DNA from: Diaporthe sp. PMI_573
Lineage: Eukaryota > Ascomycota > Sordariomycetes > Diaporthales > Diaporthaceae
Reading direction: 5' to 3'
Assembly: GCA_021399435.1 (NCBI GenBank)
Contig: JAJTUP010000076.1
Span: forward strand, 186,001-250,000
Length of the DNA stretch: 64,000 nt
The notes below the pieces were generated by a model. The model was not told the DNA's origin and ran no database searches. It saw only the letters and a list, made by a program, of their open reading frames with translations. Positions 52,431 through 64,000 of the stretch are shown one piece after another (positions within the stretch are counted from its first letter, which is position 1; every line of letters starts with the position of its first letter). The translations under genes and the position numbers were made by a program.

Positions 52431-52699
52431 CTTCGGCTGATCTTCCTGCCTATGCCTTTTTTTGTCGAATTGCTCACAAGAGGGTTCTTTGGCCTCCCGG
52501 CATCTTATTCTACAATACCGTCTTCCGCTGTGATGTTATGCGCAATCCCCATTCCGCTGGCGTCATGGCCAGCTCGTCGTCGGACGCATCGCCGTTGAGT
52601 TTGGTAAAGAGGTGGGTACTCATGGTGCAGGCCTTGGCAAACCACCGAGATTGCAAAGCCGTAGCAAGCGGGATAATATGTGGAGCTCACGCTTATGAG

Positions 52700-53752
52700 A
52701 CGCTAGAATAAGTGTGGCGAGGAATAGGGCAAGTATATCGATCAAGGTAGATCCGGTACTACTCAGAGACGAGAGAGCTCCTCCGAAAGGTACTCAGCAC
52801 ACAAAGTGGACACAGTACAGACGGGTGACCACCCCGGACCCCCCCCCATCCATCAAAGGGTGTGATGCAATGTGAAAGTCGAACCAATAGATGACTTCTC
52901 AATCTGCTAGAAGATGGTGGGTATATATTGCTCTTCTTTATGTTAATATCATTTTCTAGGTGGTTTTCAAACACAAGCTTGACTCTGGCTCCCTTGTCCG
53001 GGAAGACCAGCCTGGTGGTATAGTAACTCCGCCGTCCAGGGCTCCCAGCGAGCCACTCCTTCCGGGACTCAAGTGATTGCCCTCTCGCGAGCTGCCCATA
53101 ATGTTCTCCAAACCTCAGGAACTTCTTAGCCTTCTGCGGCCGGTGAGCTGCTTCTCGATGAGCAAATTACCGATACATACAATCAATTCATTTAGTTGAC
53201 GGGATTAGATGACTGCATTGACCCGACCGTGTTGTCGCTTGCAGACTTAAAGCTCAGCCCGCAATAGGATGATGCCAGATTTGAAATGTGTTTCCGCCGG
53301 AATATCTGACCAATCGATTCCATCATCCGGTTTTCGGGGGGTTCATTCCTTTTGTATCTCGATGTCCTCATCCTCAGTATGGCTGGTCATAGCCTTGGCT
53401 TATCAAAATAGAAATTATTAATACGAGAAATGAACGTGGCACAAAAGCAAACATCCACAACCTATAATATTGCTCTCAAATGGCTAGAGAAGATCTTTAT
53501 CCCTTAGACTAAGCCGATAGACCTAAACTAGTGGCGTTTATTAGTCCTATAAGATGTATATTGGTAGAAATCGTTTGCCCCGAAAGGATAAATGATTAAT
53601 GTCCAATCCGCTTCGCTCACTCGTGCTTATCCTCTCAACTTATCTCGGAAAGTAGACACCGGTCCTATGCTCCGCTTGTATAAACCGAAGATTTAAGACC
53701 ATACCAGACGACTCACGATTTTCGTGGTTAAGCCTTTATAATCCAGCAAAAG
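52700..53752. other. AT-richer stretch without a recognisable gene
   Basis: Frames are short and broken on both strands. A CAGGGCTCCCAGC near 53038 resembles the left end of hAT-5 for 13 bases but lacks a partner. Base composition changes to more A+T to the right. Confidence 0.4.
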
Positions 53753-54154
53753 TTAAACAATCCCCTTTCTCCTTAGCGACTTCTTCTCTGGAGGCGGTAT
53801 TGCTTCTACTTTAGCCCTCGTCTCCGCGATCTTCTTTTCAAGTTCAGCTAATTCCTCATCTGCCTTAACAAGGATTCGTGTTGCTTTCTGTACGTCCTTG
53901 CTTTTTTCATCACCAACCTGCTCCAAGTTCTCCTTTAGGACATTCATGTTGCTCCTCCTCTTATCTATGAGCTTCTGAGCCTTCTTCAGTAAGTCCCTGG
54001 TCTTTCTTAACTCCTTGAAAGTCACGGCCTTCTCTTGGCCGGAACTGGGCTCTTCTGGACCCTGCAGCATTGTCTTTACCACCAAAATAGTCTTCAAGAT
54101 TTCTTTAACATCGTCTTCTATAAATTTTTTCTCATCCTGTATCTCCGCACACAC
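53753..54154 (-). CDS. Charged coiled-coil segment, C-terminal exon
   Basis: A 133-codon frame is rich in Lys and Glu: IEDDVKEILKTILVVKTMLQ, ELRKTRDLLKKAQKLIDKRR, DEELAELEKKIAETRAKVEA. The heptad-like spacing indicates a coiled coil. It has no ATG. An acceptor-like GATACAG at its start suggests it is a last exon whose upstream part is lost or unrecognised. The function is unknown. Confidence 0.4.
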   Translation of the reverse strand: MCAEIQDEKKFIEDDVKEILKTILVVKTMLQGPEEPSSGQEKAVTFKELRKTRDLLKKAQKLIDKRRSNMNVLKENLEQVGDEKSKDVQKATRILVKADEELAELEKKIAETRAKVEAIPPPEKKSLRRKGIV

Positions 54155-54729
54155 GTGTGGCTAAAGCGAGTCTTCATAGAAACGATAAAGCTCTATCGAA
54201 AACATCTCAAGCGGCACATCTTGAAAGCTTCCTGCCTCACTTGCGTTCTCTTTAAATATGAAATCATCTAGTGAAAAACGCAGGACACAGTCCTTGATAG
54301 GATTCCCATCGTCATCGATAAAGATCTTAAATACAAAGTCATTATTAGTGTGTCATAACGGCATAGCACTAAAAATGCGCTCTTACCTGTTGATCAACTA
54401 TTATCTCTCAGGTCTATTGTTTGCTTTCCTCATCAAATCTGGCATTCCAAATAGAGAACCACGCCCCCCACCCACCCTTGTATGTGTTATTCAAAGTGAT
54501 ACTAACAACCGTCCAAATGTTGCCCCCCGATCCCTTGATGTATCGATTAACCCTCTCCGACAATCTCAATCTCCTCTAAAACCATGCCACTTCAACTACA
54601 AGGCCAGCAATCATGCCCCGATTATAGGTGAAAAAAAGGTCCAATACTAAGCGAGTGTCATCATTAAGCTCAACGCGTGTAGCTAAAACAGACTAAAGTT
54701 TTTATGCGATTGTCTTTATTGGCTCTAAA

Positions 54730-55196
54730 ACGCCAGCGTCGATGCAACGCTGCCCTTTTCTAATATCACCGTACCACTAGACAATCGTATCGCTAAGCGC
54801 CCCTGCCATGCCTTCGTGCATACTGGATGGTATATGGACTGTAAACTGTCTCTCATCTTTGCAAGGGCGAGAAATGTAGTCAAAGCTAGTATCCGTAAGC
54901 ACAGAGCAGGCAAAAATTCAGAATACTCACCGAAGTCTGTGCCTGACATATTTATGCAAGCTGTCTTTATCATTTTCTTTCAGTTTTTTGTCCTCTTCTT
55001 TCAATTTAACTAACAACAACTTGTAACCTGGCGGTCGGAGCTTTCGTTCAATTGGGTGTTTCCCACCCAGTCCGCCCTTTTTAATCTTATACTTCCCAGA
55101 TTTGACTTGTTTGATGATTTTCAGGACACAGGTTACACTCCGTTTGTCTGCTGCCCGGATCGTAGTAGCCATTGCCGTACACCGAGTGTATACCAT
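54730..55196 (-). other. Coding-like, probably decayed, segments
   Basis: An 89-codon frame from 55196 includes LGGKHPIERKLRPPGYKLLL and LKEEDKKLKENDK. A different frame across a GTGAGT...CAAAG intron gives INMSGTDF joined to DERQFTVHIPSSMHEGMAGA, LSDTIV, then a TAG, then WYGDIRKGQRCIDAGVLEP. The stop would be explained by CAG-to-TAG. I cannot build one intact gene. Confidence 0.3.
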
Positions 55197-55199
55197 ACT

Positions 55200-57250
55200 T
55201 TATACCTGAAGCTGCTTTTAGTAGGAGAACCAGGCAGAAAAGATGGAGGTTTAAGACAACAAACAACCACCTAGATGGCAAGACGAGCATTTTCCAGGCT
55301 CTTATGTAATAAAACGCGATGGAATAAGCTGGAGTATGGTGTGATGTCAAGGCTGGCATTAAAACCACGACGCGTCTGCTGCGTCTAGACAGTTAAAAAA
55401 ACATTACTCACCCATTCACGTACAATGATAACGCGATCCGCCGCAAAGGGAGACCTTATTGGATCGGCCCTGTTGCCACGGTACCAAGTCTAAAATAACG
55501 TCCCTTACCCACAAAAATGACTCAAGCTTTCTACACCCTATGAAACCATTACCTCTTCTCTTCGTAGAACGAGGTAGATTAAGCCCGCATGCTTTCAGAC
55601 TGCCACGTGGCCTTGCACAAAAGTCTAGACCATTTCATCAAACATTCACAGCAAACCTACAATGAATGATGAGAAACGCGGATGTGAGATAGCATCTGTT
55701 CGGACAGCAGGGTGGATTAGAAGATTGAAACGGCGGCACAGCGACGGAATGCTTTTCGTGATTCTGTAATAGAGTTGCCAGGCAATGAAGGCGTTTCAAA
55801 CGACTGCAGTCTATTTAAACACATACCACCCTTCACGTCAGGCCTGACAGCTATCCACGCGCCTGCCAAGCTGCTTGGACTGGAAGTAATGGAGCGCCAG
55901 GACCTTCCTGCACGACGCACACCAATGGGCGTCCGGCCTCTGAGGTCGACAGACTCAATGAGCCTGGTCATCCTTTTTTTTGGGTGCGAATATCTAATCT
56001 CATTAGATATGTTCGGTGTGGGAGGTAACAGTTCTTACTACAGCGTCACATGCTATTGATATATTGCTCAAGCGGCTTATAAGTCTCTTCTGGTTACGTT
56101 AAACCTTGCCTTCGCGGCCACTTTTCAAGTCTTCAAGACTATCCGGCTGCAGGAAGAAGGAAGCTCCTCAATGTGATGTAACTGATCTTAATTTGCAACT
56201 CCACACAAAGACTAGAAGCAAACCGCAAAATATCTTATTTCGAATTATATAACTTAACACTTCAATAACCCTTCGAGGACCTTGTCAGAACAACCCAGCG
56301 CGAGCGGTCCGTGGCGGCACACCAGGCAGAGCCTATTTCGCCGCGTCTTGGGATTCTTGGTTGGGCACCACCGCCTGTCTTTCCTGAAGTTCATTGCTAT
56401 CAACGAGGCCGCCATGGCGCACATTCTAGGAGTATTTCCCTAGGCACTGGTAGCTTTGATGCTTAATTCTCTGTCGATTAACACCAAACCATGTATGTAT
56501 CAAGTCTGAGGAATTCCCCCCACCGAGCGACCGGAGGATTGGTCCCTACGAGGCCTCCTCTGGACTGACGATGGTCGCCGAGGTCTTGTTCCAACTTAAG
56601 CGGATCCTGTAAACTGTGTTGCGCCTCTTCGGCATTCGTCTCCCTCTGCTTATCCTTCTACAGAATGAACTCCTCCATGACGCTGTTGACAGCCATCTCC
56701 TTGAATTGGATAAATGGATGGTATTTAACCAGAGTTTCTCTTGGGATTCTTCCGAGATAAGCGAGCAAGTCCCCTTAAGTGATTTAACGGCGGATGCTGG
56801 ACATGATTTGTCAACGTCCGACCCATATTGATGTATATCATCAATAGTGGGGGCCGCTTGCCTGAGGTGCTTCTGTCGCACTCTGCCCCTGTTAACTGCG
56901 TGCCCTCGCAGAGGAGCCTGTTTTGGCAAGGAATGGACGCCGTATCGTGCGAGAGCTGTTTCTCGCAAATTTTGTCGCAACGTTCTCTCATCATGCAGAT
57001 TTGGGCAAGTTGGCCCAGAACGTTGGTCAGGAGAGTGAGTGCATGCGCCATTTTCCGTGTTGCAAGCTCACCTCACAGCAGGGCTGTGGGATTTTGCGAG
57101 GGGAAACTTTAATGACGAATCAAATTTATATGGAAGACGCAAATCTGGTGACGGGCTTGTGGGAATTCAGACTCGAGGGTATTGATCAGGGTGTTATTGT
57201 AGTCTGTGACGAAGAGGGTCGGGTCTTCGGCTTCGTACTGCCGTAGCACC
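55200..57250. other. No firm gene; weak coding-like tail near 57090-57246
   Basis: Most frames are short. The plus-strand sequence NQIYMEDANLVTGLWEFRLE...VIVVCDEEGRVFGFVLP (ending 57246) looks protein-like but has no start or known domain. Confidence 0.3.
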
Positions 57251-59059
57251 ACTCGCTTCAACCCCGCACTCATCAATCGATCCTCGCTCAGAACCTAGTT
57301 TTTGGATGCTGCTCTACTCATAAGTCTTCCCTCCGAATCATGAAAATATACAACTCCTGCAACGGCGGTCCATATATCAGGCGGACAAGCCCGTGCTTTA
57401 AAAATGAAGATGAAAGGAACCAAACTCATCCTAGTAAGCCTAGCGTGGGACCCGTACTTTCGGCCAACCCCGCCTCTCCCACCAAGTCGCAGAGACCCGC
57501 ACCAGAGTAAACGCCCTGATCCTTACAATCTAGTCCAAAATGAGACCCAGAAGTTGCTGCAAATGGGGCCCACCGATCGATATATTTCGCGTCAACCTAG
57601 TTCGACAGCCTGCTGGCATCACTGGGTCTCGATTTGCTGAACATGTTCCAAGTCAGCATTGTGTTTCTTGAAAGGGCCAGTTGAGGAAGCTGAAAACCCC
57701 GAAGAAGCTGTAAATCAATCGGTAACGCTCAACGATTAAGTCAAAAATTGCAGCTAGCTAAGATCGAGTCATGGAGCGAGACGAGCAGAGGCCCTCAGAT
57801 TGACACCGGCGAGAATTCTACTGCGTGCCTATATGGGGATACAACTCGTATAAAGTCTTTGTGGTAGCTGGCAGTTGTCTAATATGATCAAATTAGTGTG
57901 TGAAAGACAACAGCAAGAAGGGAATAGAGTCAAAACATACAGCTCGCGGACTTGGCAATTGCTACTGCACTTACAATGCTTAAGCATGCGGCACCTTTCG
58001 CTGTGGACGGTTGTAGCGTCGTCGTAGGTGATTATCATCGCGGGTCTGTGGATCAGGCCAGCAGTGCTGCCGTCATTACGAAACAGACCCATACTTGTTG
58101 TATATGTACGCGTACAGTACATATGCGAGATGTGACAGATAGGTCCAACCGCAGCACGAGAAAGCAGGATTGGGGGCTGCATTCCTGGGTCTATGAGGCA
58201 AAATGGAGGATTGGTGCGTTTATATCTAAATTACGTTTTTAGAAGAATAAAGTCTTAATTAGGGGTTGATTTAAGCCAAAAGGCAAGAAAAGAGAAAGCA
58301 GCAAAGAGAAAAGGCTTAAAATTAGTACTTGTAAGGGCCTAAATATATTTTAGGCTTTTGTAGAAGGAAAATGTGTTAGTCTAAAGTATCAAGCCACGAG
58401 CCAAACTTATGTAGACTTTTAAACTTTTCTAAGCACATTCTTAAAAGAAATGCTTAGAAATTCGACGAAATTACTATGGTAAGTCCTTTAAACAAAGACA
58501 TATTGTAAGAAGTATGGAGAAAGAGACATTGTATAGACCCAACCGCTATAATCGAGAGCGGGTGCAGCCATTTGAAAAGTACAGATTATTACAAAGTACA
58601 CTGCACACCCGAAGTACGCGAACACGTATGAAAAAGGGCAGAGAGCTAGCCGGCCAGCGCCTCCTGCTGAAGCTGCCTTTAGGTGAGCGTCTCCCCGGGC
58701 TCTGGCCACCACGTCGGCGACGGCGTGTACGCTCGCCCGGATTTTTGGCTCAACCACCAAACGCTCATACACCTGTCAAAAATCTATATTGTGAGCTCCC
58801 ACTAATTCTGGCCCGCTCGTCTGGAACGTACACGTCTTCCGGGTCGGCATTCTCAAGGAGGTCATTATTGGAGGCCGGTCTCGCTGAGGTGTTATTTTCT
58901 TCCCCTATCAGCAGATTTCGGCTGCATTAAGCTTTTGGCGGACTCGTGTGCCCCTGTGGCCGATATACCCTGTCTTGGCTTTAAGTTAGTACCGCACGGA
59001 TAGGTCTGGGATCTTACTACAGAAAGGGTCGTTGTCACGCTAGAATAGAACTCAATAGA
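57251..59059. other. No recognisable gene; AT-rich block near 58230-58480
   Basis: The block has many AAAG/CTTT and TTAG motifs and few open frames, in line with an old, mutated repeat. The minus-strand frame 58772-58488 ends in a hydrophobic stretch but has no supporting feature. Confidence 0.35.
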
Positions 59060-59537
59060 CTACTTACAAATAGCGCCGACTAATCTCCGCATTACTCGCG
59101 AGTACTCATCACGAGGGTTCAGGGTTTGGGGGCTTTGTTCGCGGAAGTAGCAATCAGGCGGCCCAGGTCTAGCACTGCGCCAGTACTGTCGAAGTTGTTC
59201 CCCTGTACTAGAATGGAGCCTGCTGCATGGAACGAAACTAGCCAAGGGCACCATAACGAGCTGGGAAAAGAGTGGGCTGTACAAACTATGCCCGACCCTG
59301 TAGTGGCAGTCTATCACTCTACGACCGCAGGTTTCTTCTGGACAGCAACCACAGTCCTACCATTAAAGCGTAGGTCTTGGATTTGATCTCCATCTTGAAC
59401 ACATAGGCCTGTGAGCCAATGCCTTCGCCGTTCTCTCCGATCCCATCGATGCAATCTCCCCAATGGATGCGTGCGAAGCGGTGATTAAATGCCTGCAGCT
59501 TGGGGCCGTCGCAGGATGGCAGCTCGGCAGAAGACAT
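59060..59537 (-). pseudogene. Possible kinase-fold (FTA2-like) protein, N-terminal part
   Basis: ATG 59537 starts MSSAELPSCDGPKLQAFNHR, then FARIHWGDCIDGIGENGEGI and QAYVFKMEIKSKTYAL. The pattern of a short CDGPKL lead-in followed by glycine-loop-like and VFK...YAL strands resembles the N-lobe of fungal FTA2-like kinase-fold proteins. A GTAGGA donor follows. A later segment (SRLHSSTGEQLRQYWRSARP...LNPRDEYSRVMRRLVG) may be the next exon. The rest is missing or unrecognised. Confidence 0.35.
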
Positions 59538-60491
59538 CAGGCGCCAGTCTCTACGATGTTTCTTGCCATGTCCGACAATACGTACGCGGGCCTAGGTATA
59601 ATCTTAGTAATAATCAAGGAGAGTGAGTGCTCATTGATATAAAGCCAGCAAGAGATCCTGGTTGGTATGAGACAGTTCAAATTCAGAAGGGAAAAGCAAT
59701 AATCTCAGCTGTATCGTGTTATGACATAGTGGTTTGGTGATATGGCGTCCATATTCAGGTCGTGATCCGATGTATCTACTCATGACACCTGGGCGGTGTC
59801 TATTTTACATTGAGAAGTCCTCGAGCCGCTCAGACTACAAAATACTAGAACGAGATCTCTTCCAAGCATAATGTCAGCAACCTTTCCCGTACAATGCAGG
59901 TCCGCAGAGAACATGATCGAGGTAGGAAGACATGCATTAGGGCTTGTGAAGATGTTTGCTAAATATGTTAGTCTCAGAGCAGCGGAAATCCATCGTGGGA
60001 GACTCTTAAAGATTCGCCAGAGCTCTGCATTATTGCGTCGGGACCTTCCAGAGACATAGACGTCGGCCATACAGTTGCCGACCATGTCCGTGGCTACCAG
60101 ACTTCTTTCGAGAGATTCAGTGCTGTAGATGACATCCTTTACCACAGTGTCATAACTACGGTTGTGCTGGTCAGGCGGCCTATGGGGCTTTTCTTATTCT
60201 TGTTACAAGTTCGAGCTTGTTGCCCATGATGGGGGCGACAACACGACATCAGCGCACTTCTTTTGGGTGCTTTTGGGCTGCCATAGCCCTCCATCACAGC
60301 CAGCCATGACACGTCAGATAATAAGTCATGCTACGGTAAGGCAACGGCCGAGCATTTCTGCATACATGATGAGAGGACGCGACATATATAAAGCCTTGGT
60401 CTTCAACGCAGTCCAACATCGAAATCGCAAAATACCTTGTCATCCGACTTCCTTCAGCACAAAGAACTCAGAGCATCTTATCTACAATACT

Positions 60492-61022
60492 ATGAATCAT
60501 TTTTCAACTGATCATCCAGATTCGGACCGTGAGTCAACCCGTACCCAACCCCATCCCGATGGCTACGTCGAAGGCCGCATGGAAGAGTTCAGACGCCTAC
60601 AAGAAGAGATTTCGCTCGAAAACACCTTCTACAGTCACAACGAACATAAGCAATATAAGATAATCCTTAAGCATTCAAAGGGTAACGAAGTCATTCACGT
60701 CAAGGATTTGAAAGGATCGGCTATGACCGGACAGATTCTCTGGACGAGCATCAGAGACGGCGCGCCCGGATCCATCCAAGTCCTAGGTATCAGAGATATA
60801 GGGATGAAATTTTCCGCTGGAGTCGTGGCTTGTGCGGTTTATCAGGGGCCTGGATCCGACAATGTCATTCTTCGGAACTTGAGCGACGGCCCTTTGTTAG
60901 TGATCGACCCGCACAGGACCAGAGAAATTTGCTCAGGCGACTCGATAAAGATGGTCTCGGGTTGCTGGAAGCTAGCCTGCGACAACGAATCCATTGAGCT
61001 TATGCTCCAACAGCCACAGTGA
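60492..61022 (+). CDS. Hypothetical protein with an FHA-like C-terminal segment (176 aa)
   Basis: The ATG at 60492 (MNHFSTDHPDSDRE) is chosen because the open sequence upstream to 60162 has no protein-like character. A charged helix (EGRMEEFRRLQEEISLENTF) precedes a beta-rich region: YKIILKHSKGNEVIHVKDLK, VVACAVYQGPGSDNVILRNL, LLVIDPHRTREICSGDSIKM. The last part resembles the FHA-like or start-of-kinase beta region seen at the N-terminus of some fungal orphan kinases, but the kinase domain does not follow. It may be a free-standing domain or a truncated gene. Confidence 0.5.
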   Translation: MNHFSTDHPDSDRESTRTQPHPDGYVEGRMEEFRRLQEEISLENTFYSHNEHKQYKIILKHSKGNEVIHVKDLKGSAMTGQILWTSIRDGAPGSIQVLGIRDIGMKFSAGVVACAVYQGPGSDNVILRNLSDGPLLVIDPHRTREICSGDSIKMVSGCWKLACDNESIELMLQQPQ

Positions 61023-61329
61023 GGATGCGTTGGCGAGGAGGAATACGACTCTGGACCGCGATGTTTTCTGGTCGGCCCCAGGATCTGTTCCATGAAAGAC
61101 ACGTTTCAATCACAAACCTGGGGTCTTCTGCAGCCATTCTATGCGCCTGACCCTGTTCGTTGGAAGGTGAGGAGCGGCACGTCGCCCTTCCCGGCTAGAG
61201 TCATTTCCTAAACGAGTGCAACATTACATCGAGTATGCACCCTCACTGGGCTTCCAATATGATATGGATCATTGTTCCGCACTTCTTCTCAAACGGAGGA
61301 TAAATTCTTAATCTCGGTCGTTGACAAGC

Positions 61330-62466
61330 CTAGCTGAGACGGCCGATGATCCCTGAGTTGGTCAACGGGTTGAGTGACTCCGGCCAGGCATTTGAAAGCT
61401 CCTTGACTATAGTCGAGCTGCCGTCTGGCAGACATGTTCTGGACCGCTTGGAAATAACTTCTTGTGGTGCTACCCATTTGAGAGTTCCAGGGCGGGCGAG
61501 AGTAGCTGATGCCTGGATAGACAGGGGCGGAGTAAGCTGCGACTCTGTGGAGGACGTGGGAGAAATGCGGACGGGCGAGTATCGATTCCGTGAGAGACAG
61601 TGGTTTAGAGACGAGGGGTTCGTGAACGGGACATGTGATGTCAAGCTGGAAGGGGTAATCGAGCGTGCGACCGAAGACGGTGAAGATGATGAGGCAGCGA
61701 CGCTTGAGGACCTGCCCAGCTGTGAGGTTTGTTACAGGTCATGCTCTTCAAGGATGATGTCCGTGTCCTGTTGTGACCCTGTCTCAACGGCGACACTCTC
61801 ATCATCATCGGCCATGGATTCGCCCTCAGCTGCGTCACGCGAGCTGTCTGATACCCTGCGCTGGTAACAGTCATTTGCAAAGACTGCATTGTCTGCAACG
61901 TCTTCGACGTCTTCGAGCGAGGTATCGTGCGCGAGAACGCCCGGGTTGCCGGTCAGCTCCAATCCGTCCGGCTGATGATCCGGATGCACGATTAGAACGT
62001 TCTCTGTGCGCTGTACAGTCGATGGACGACCCCGATTCCCTCCGTGAAGACTCGGTTGTCTCTCGAGCTGTTGGATGGTAGGGTGTTCGAGGAGGTAATG
62101 CCCGCACTCGGGACAAACAAAGTTTGATGATCGTTCGAGGTCTTCCTTCAGCTGGATCACGCTCTTGAAAAGTCCATCAAGTCGGCTGATGATCGGGTCC
62201 GGTGAAGCGGCCTCCGGAGAGTCACGAGGTGGGGGTTCCGACTTCTGCTGCAGGAGCCCGAGGACATTATTTACTATCAGCTCGATCGAATACAACCTCT
62301 TGTTAAAGTCCTTCACCATCTCGTGGTTCACGGCACCAACGTTGGTGAGCGGCCTGGTCATAGTGCGAGGAAGTCGATTACGTCTGATGGTGAATGAGTT
62401 CCGCTTGGTTGGAAGGGCTAGCTTGGACGGGGCTTCAGGACGGGGCTTCAGGCCGGGTCTGAACAT
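61330..62466 (-). CDS. Hypothetical protein (348 aa, 2 exons)
   Basis: Exon 1 is 62466-61736 and exon 2 is 61645-61330, joined through a 90-bp GT-AG intron that keeps frame (EEHDL to LTSHVPFTNPS). It has a basic N-terminus (TKRNSFTIRRNRLPRT), two helical stretches (FNKRLYSIELIVNNVLGLLQ; ISRLDGLFKSVIQLKEDLER) and a CPECGH knuckle near residue 118. A long acidic, Ser/Asp-rich disordered region follows, ending in a Pro/Ser/Thr-rich tail. No known family. A minus-strand frame just upstream (62761-62470, SIFGRSENQRTRQLWRRRGD) may be an extra 5' exon, but no splice keeps the frame. Confidence 0.5.
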
Positions 62467-62766
62467 AGGAGATGAGGAGGCAGTGAGTTTGCAGCATCAG
62501 GCATCCAACCGGAATCTGGTTGGTGATGCTAGCCACCTGCTGCGACTGAAATGTATGACGGGCACCATCGGCCGAAACTGTCTCGAATTTGACTTTCACG
62601 TTGTCGGTGGGAGGAAGGCCAGCCCACATGCGTTTATCCAGCGGCTCAATCCGGGGAACGTCTCCCCGCCTCCTCCACAACTGTCGGGTCCGTTGGTTCT
62701 CAGAGCGTCCGAATATGGACATTCCGGCGCCATCGAGAAGGAAATTGGTCCTACATACCAACTTGC

Positions 62767-64000
62767 ATAAGGCACATCATCGACTCGTCATGTGAACAGA
62801 ACACATTCCCATTTTGGAGTCCCCACCACCAGGACGAAGTGAGTCTCATGTTAAATGGCGCTGGAGAGTTCGTAATCCTATACAACAAATATTTAATTCT
62901 GGTATATTCCAAACATGATGGTTACACTTTGACTAGGCGATCGTCAACAAGTTAGCAATGTAACCAAAAAGGCATTCATGAGGAAGTACTGCATCCGGAT
63001 GCTACCTGCCCTCACGCCATTAATAGTAGCTTCAGATTGATCCAGGAGGCATGAGTATACATAGCAGGCGGCCTCCAGTGCCGGACCGGTGCCTTATAAA
63101 TACGTCGTGTTGGCCCTGCTTCTAAAAGCATCCACCTGTTCATGACTGTGAGCATCTTCATTTCTGACGCACAGCCGACCTACAGGCGGACTCATGATGC
63201 CCGTCATTCATCATTGGCGTCGAAAGCTCCAAAGTCGTACCTCCCTCCCCTTCTACTCATGGTGCTCTAGACTGACGAACAAACATGAAAATAGTGCACT
63301 GCCAGAGAAGGTTGCAACTCTTTGGTATTCCCAAGTCCTCCATAATTTCTAGCCGTACACGGCCATGACCAGTGATTGCTGTCTATCTAGGGATAAAAAG
63401 TCCGAGTGAAAATTGAGCAAAGCATGGTCTCTCTATATTGAGAATCATCTTTGCCCTGGATATGAAGATTGGTGGGTCCAAAGGGAGGAAAGTGACCTTC
63501 CCGAATGGGAGGCTGAAAACACGGCCAATCATGATGACAATGATTTTAAAAAGTGGCTAAGGAGAAAATGATTCTTTGTCAGAAAGCAAAAATCACTTAT
63601 TCCGATCTATATTTTGTTTTCGATCACTTGAGTAATCTTGACTAATATAGTATTGGCTAGTTAGTAGCTAAGCCCTGCTGCAAATATATGCTACCAACTC
63701 TGGGATTCAAATCTGACTGCACGCCCCTATCGGCCTTGCAAAGGTAGCTGTCAGAATCGGGTTGGAATCCATGATTGGCGGTAAAAGGGTTGATCCAATT
63801 ACGGACCATGGGGTTGTGCTAGTGGAATTGACGGGCGTTCTGCCCTGCGTCATATTTGCTGGAGATGCGTATGGTGGATCATGCGATGACGAAGCCATTT
63901 GCTGAGAAAAACCGAGGTATCTGCCAGTGTGGTGTGGAGGGCCGCGATGGTGTTGTCGCCGCAGATCGTACGTATACCGAAGACGCGTTGTGGCTTTGCT
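62767..64000. other. No firm gene at the right edge
   Basis: AT-rich intergenic DNA. A 63-codon minus-strand frame (63898-63707) starts MASSSHDPPYASPANMTQGR but has no domain and could be part of a gene beyond the window. Confidence 0.35.

Noticed and set aside
53036..53060. CAGGGCTCCCAGC resembling the left end of hAT-5
   Set aside because: Thirteen matching bases with no subterminal GCAACGCAAC repeats and no partner end; probably chance.
1..64000. Starship-type giant element, CRISPR array or LTR retrotransposon
   Set aside because: No tyrosine-recombinase captain, no regular spacer repeats, no reverse transcriptase or paired long terminal repeats were seen.

Overview
The window looks like nuclear DNA of a filamentous ascomycete (Pezizomycotina, probably Sordariomycetes). 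The reasons are short GT-AG introns of about 46-90 bp with CTAAC/CTGAC-like branch sites, a Zn2Cys6 transcription factor, a RAD5-type helicase, a 14-3-3 protein, a MYND protein, orphan kinases, and many hAT, pogo/Fot and Helitron sequences. Roughly half of it is transposon DNA and several host genes are broken, as expected of a repeat-rich accessory or subtelomere-like compartment. No sequence search was run, so family names rest on motifs read by eye.

Layout. 1-7.4 kb: a hAT transposase gene (hAT-1) split by a second complete hAT (hAT-2, 2971-5996, target duplication GCCGAGAT). 7.9 kb: a small zinc-ribbon gene. 8.4-10.2 kb: a pogo-like element (pogo-1a) killed by four stop codons that all fit CpA-to-TpA change. 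10.5-13.8 kb (minus): an intact four-exon Zn2Cys6 regulator. 14.7-17.0 kb: an intact pogo element (pogo-2a). 17.3-25.8 kb: a three-level nest, hAT-4 inside hAT-3 inside hAT-5, with both inner insertions framed by perfect 8-bp duplications. 26.1-28.7 kb (minus): an AAA+ ATPase gene with at least three lesions. 30.4-34.1 kb: a hypothetical gene and a protein kinase. 34.6-37.0 kb: a RAD5-like gene without its N-terminal part and with a frameshift. 37.1-39.8 kb: the left half of another hAT (hAT-6) cut by a second copy of the first pogo family (pogo-1b). 40.7-43.8 kb: a MYND gene and a Helitron fragment. 43.8-46.9 kb: a truncated hAT (hAT-7) whose upstream region carries pogo-2b. 47.3-48.3 kb: an intact five-exon 14-3-3 gene. 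48.9-64 kb: AT-richer DNA with remnants and lineage-specific hypothetical genes, including an FHA-like fragment and a possible kinase-fold N-terminus.

How it fits together. Five insertion junctions (hAT-2, hAT-3, hAT-4, pogo-1a and the pogo-2 pair) can be read to the base and order the events. hAT-4 (711 aa), hAT-5 (788 aa) and both pogo-2 copies (560 aa each) keep uninterrupted reading frames and may still encode transposase. The most unusual signal is the pogo-2 pair. Their catalytic domains are almost the same, but their DNA-binding N-termini and the inner parts of their terminal inverted repeats have diverged together. Each hAT family also carries its own private subterminal repeat.
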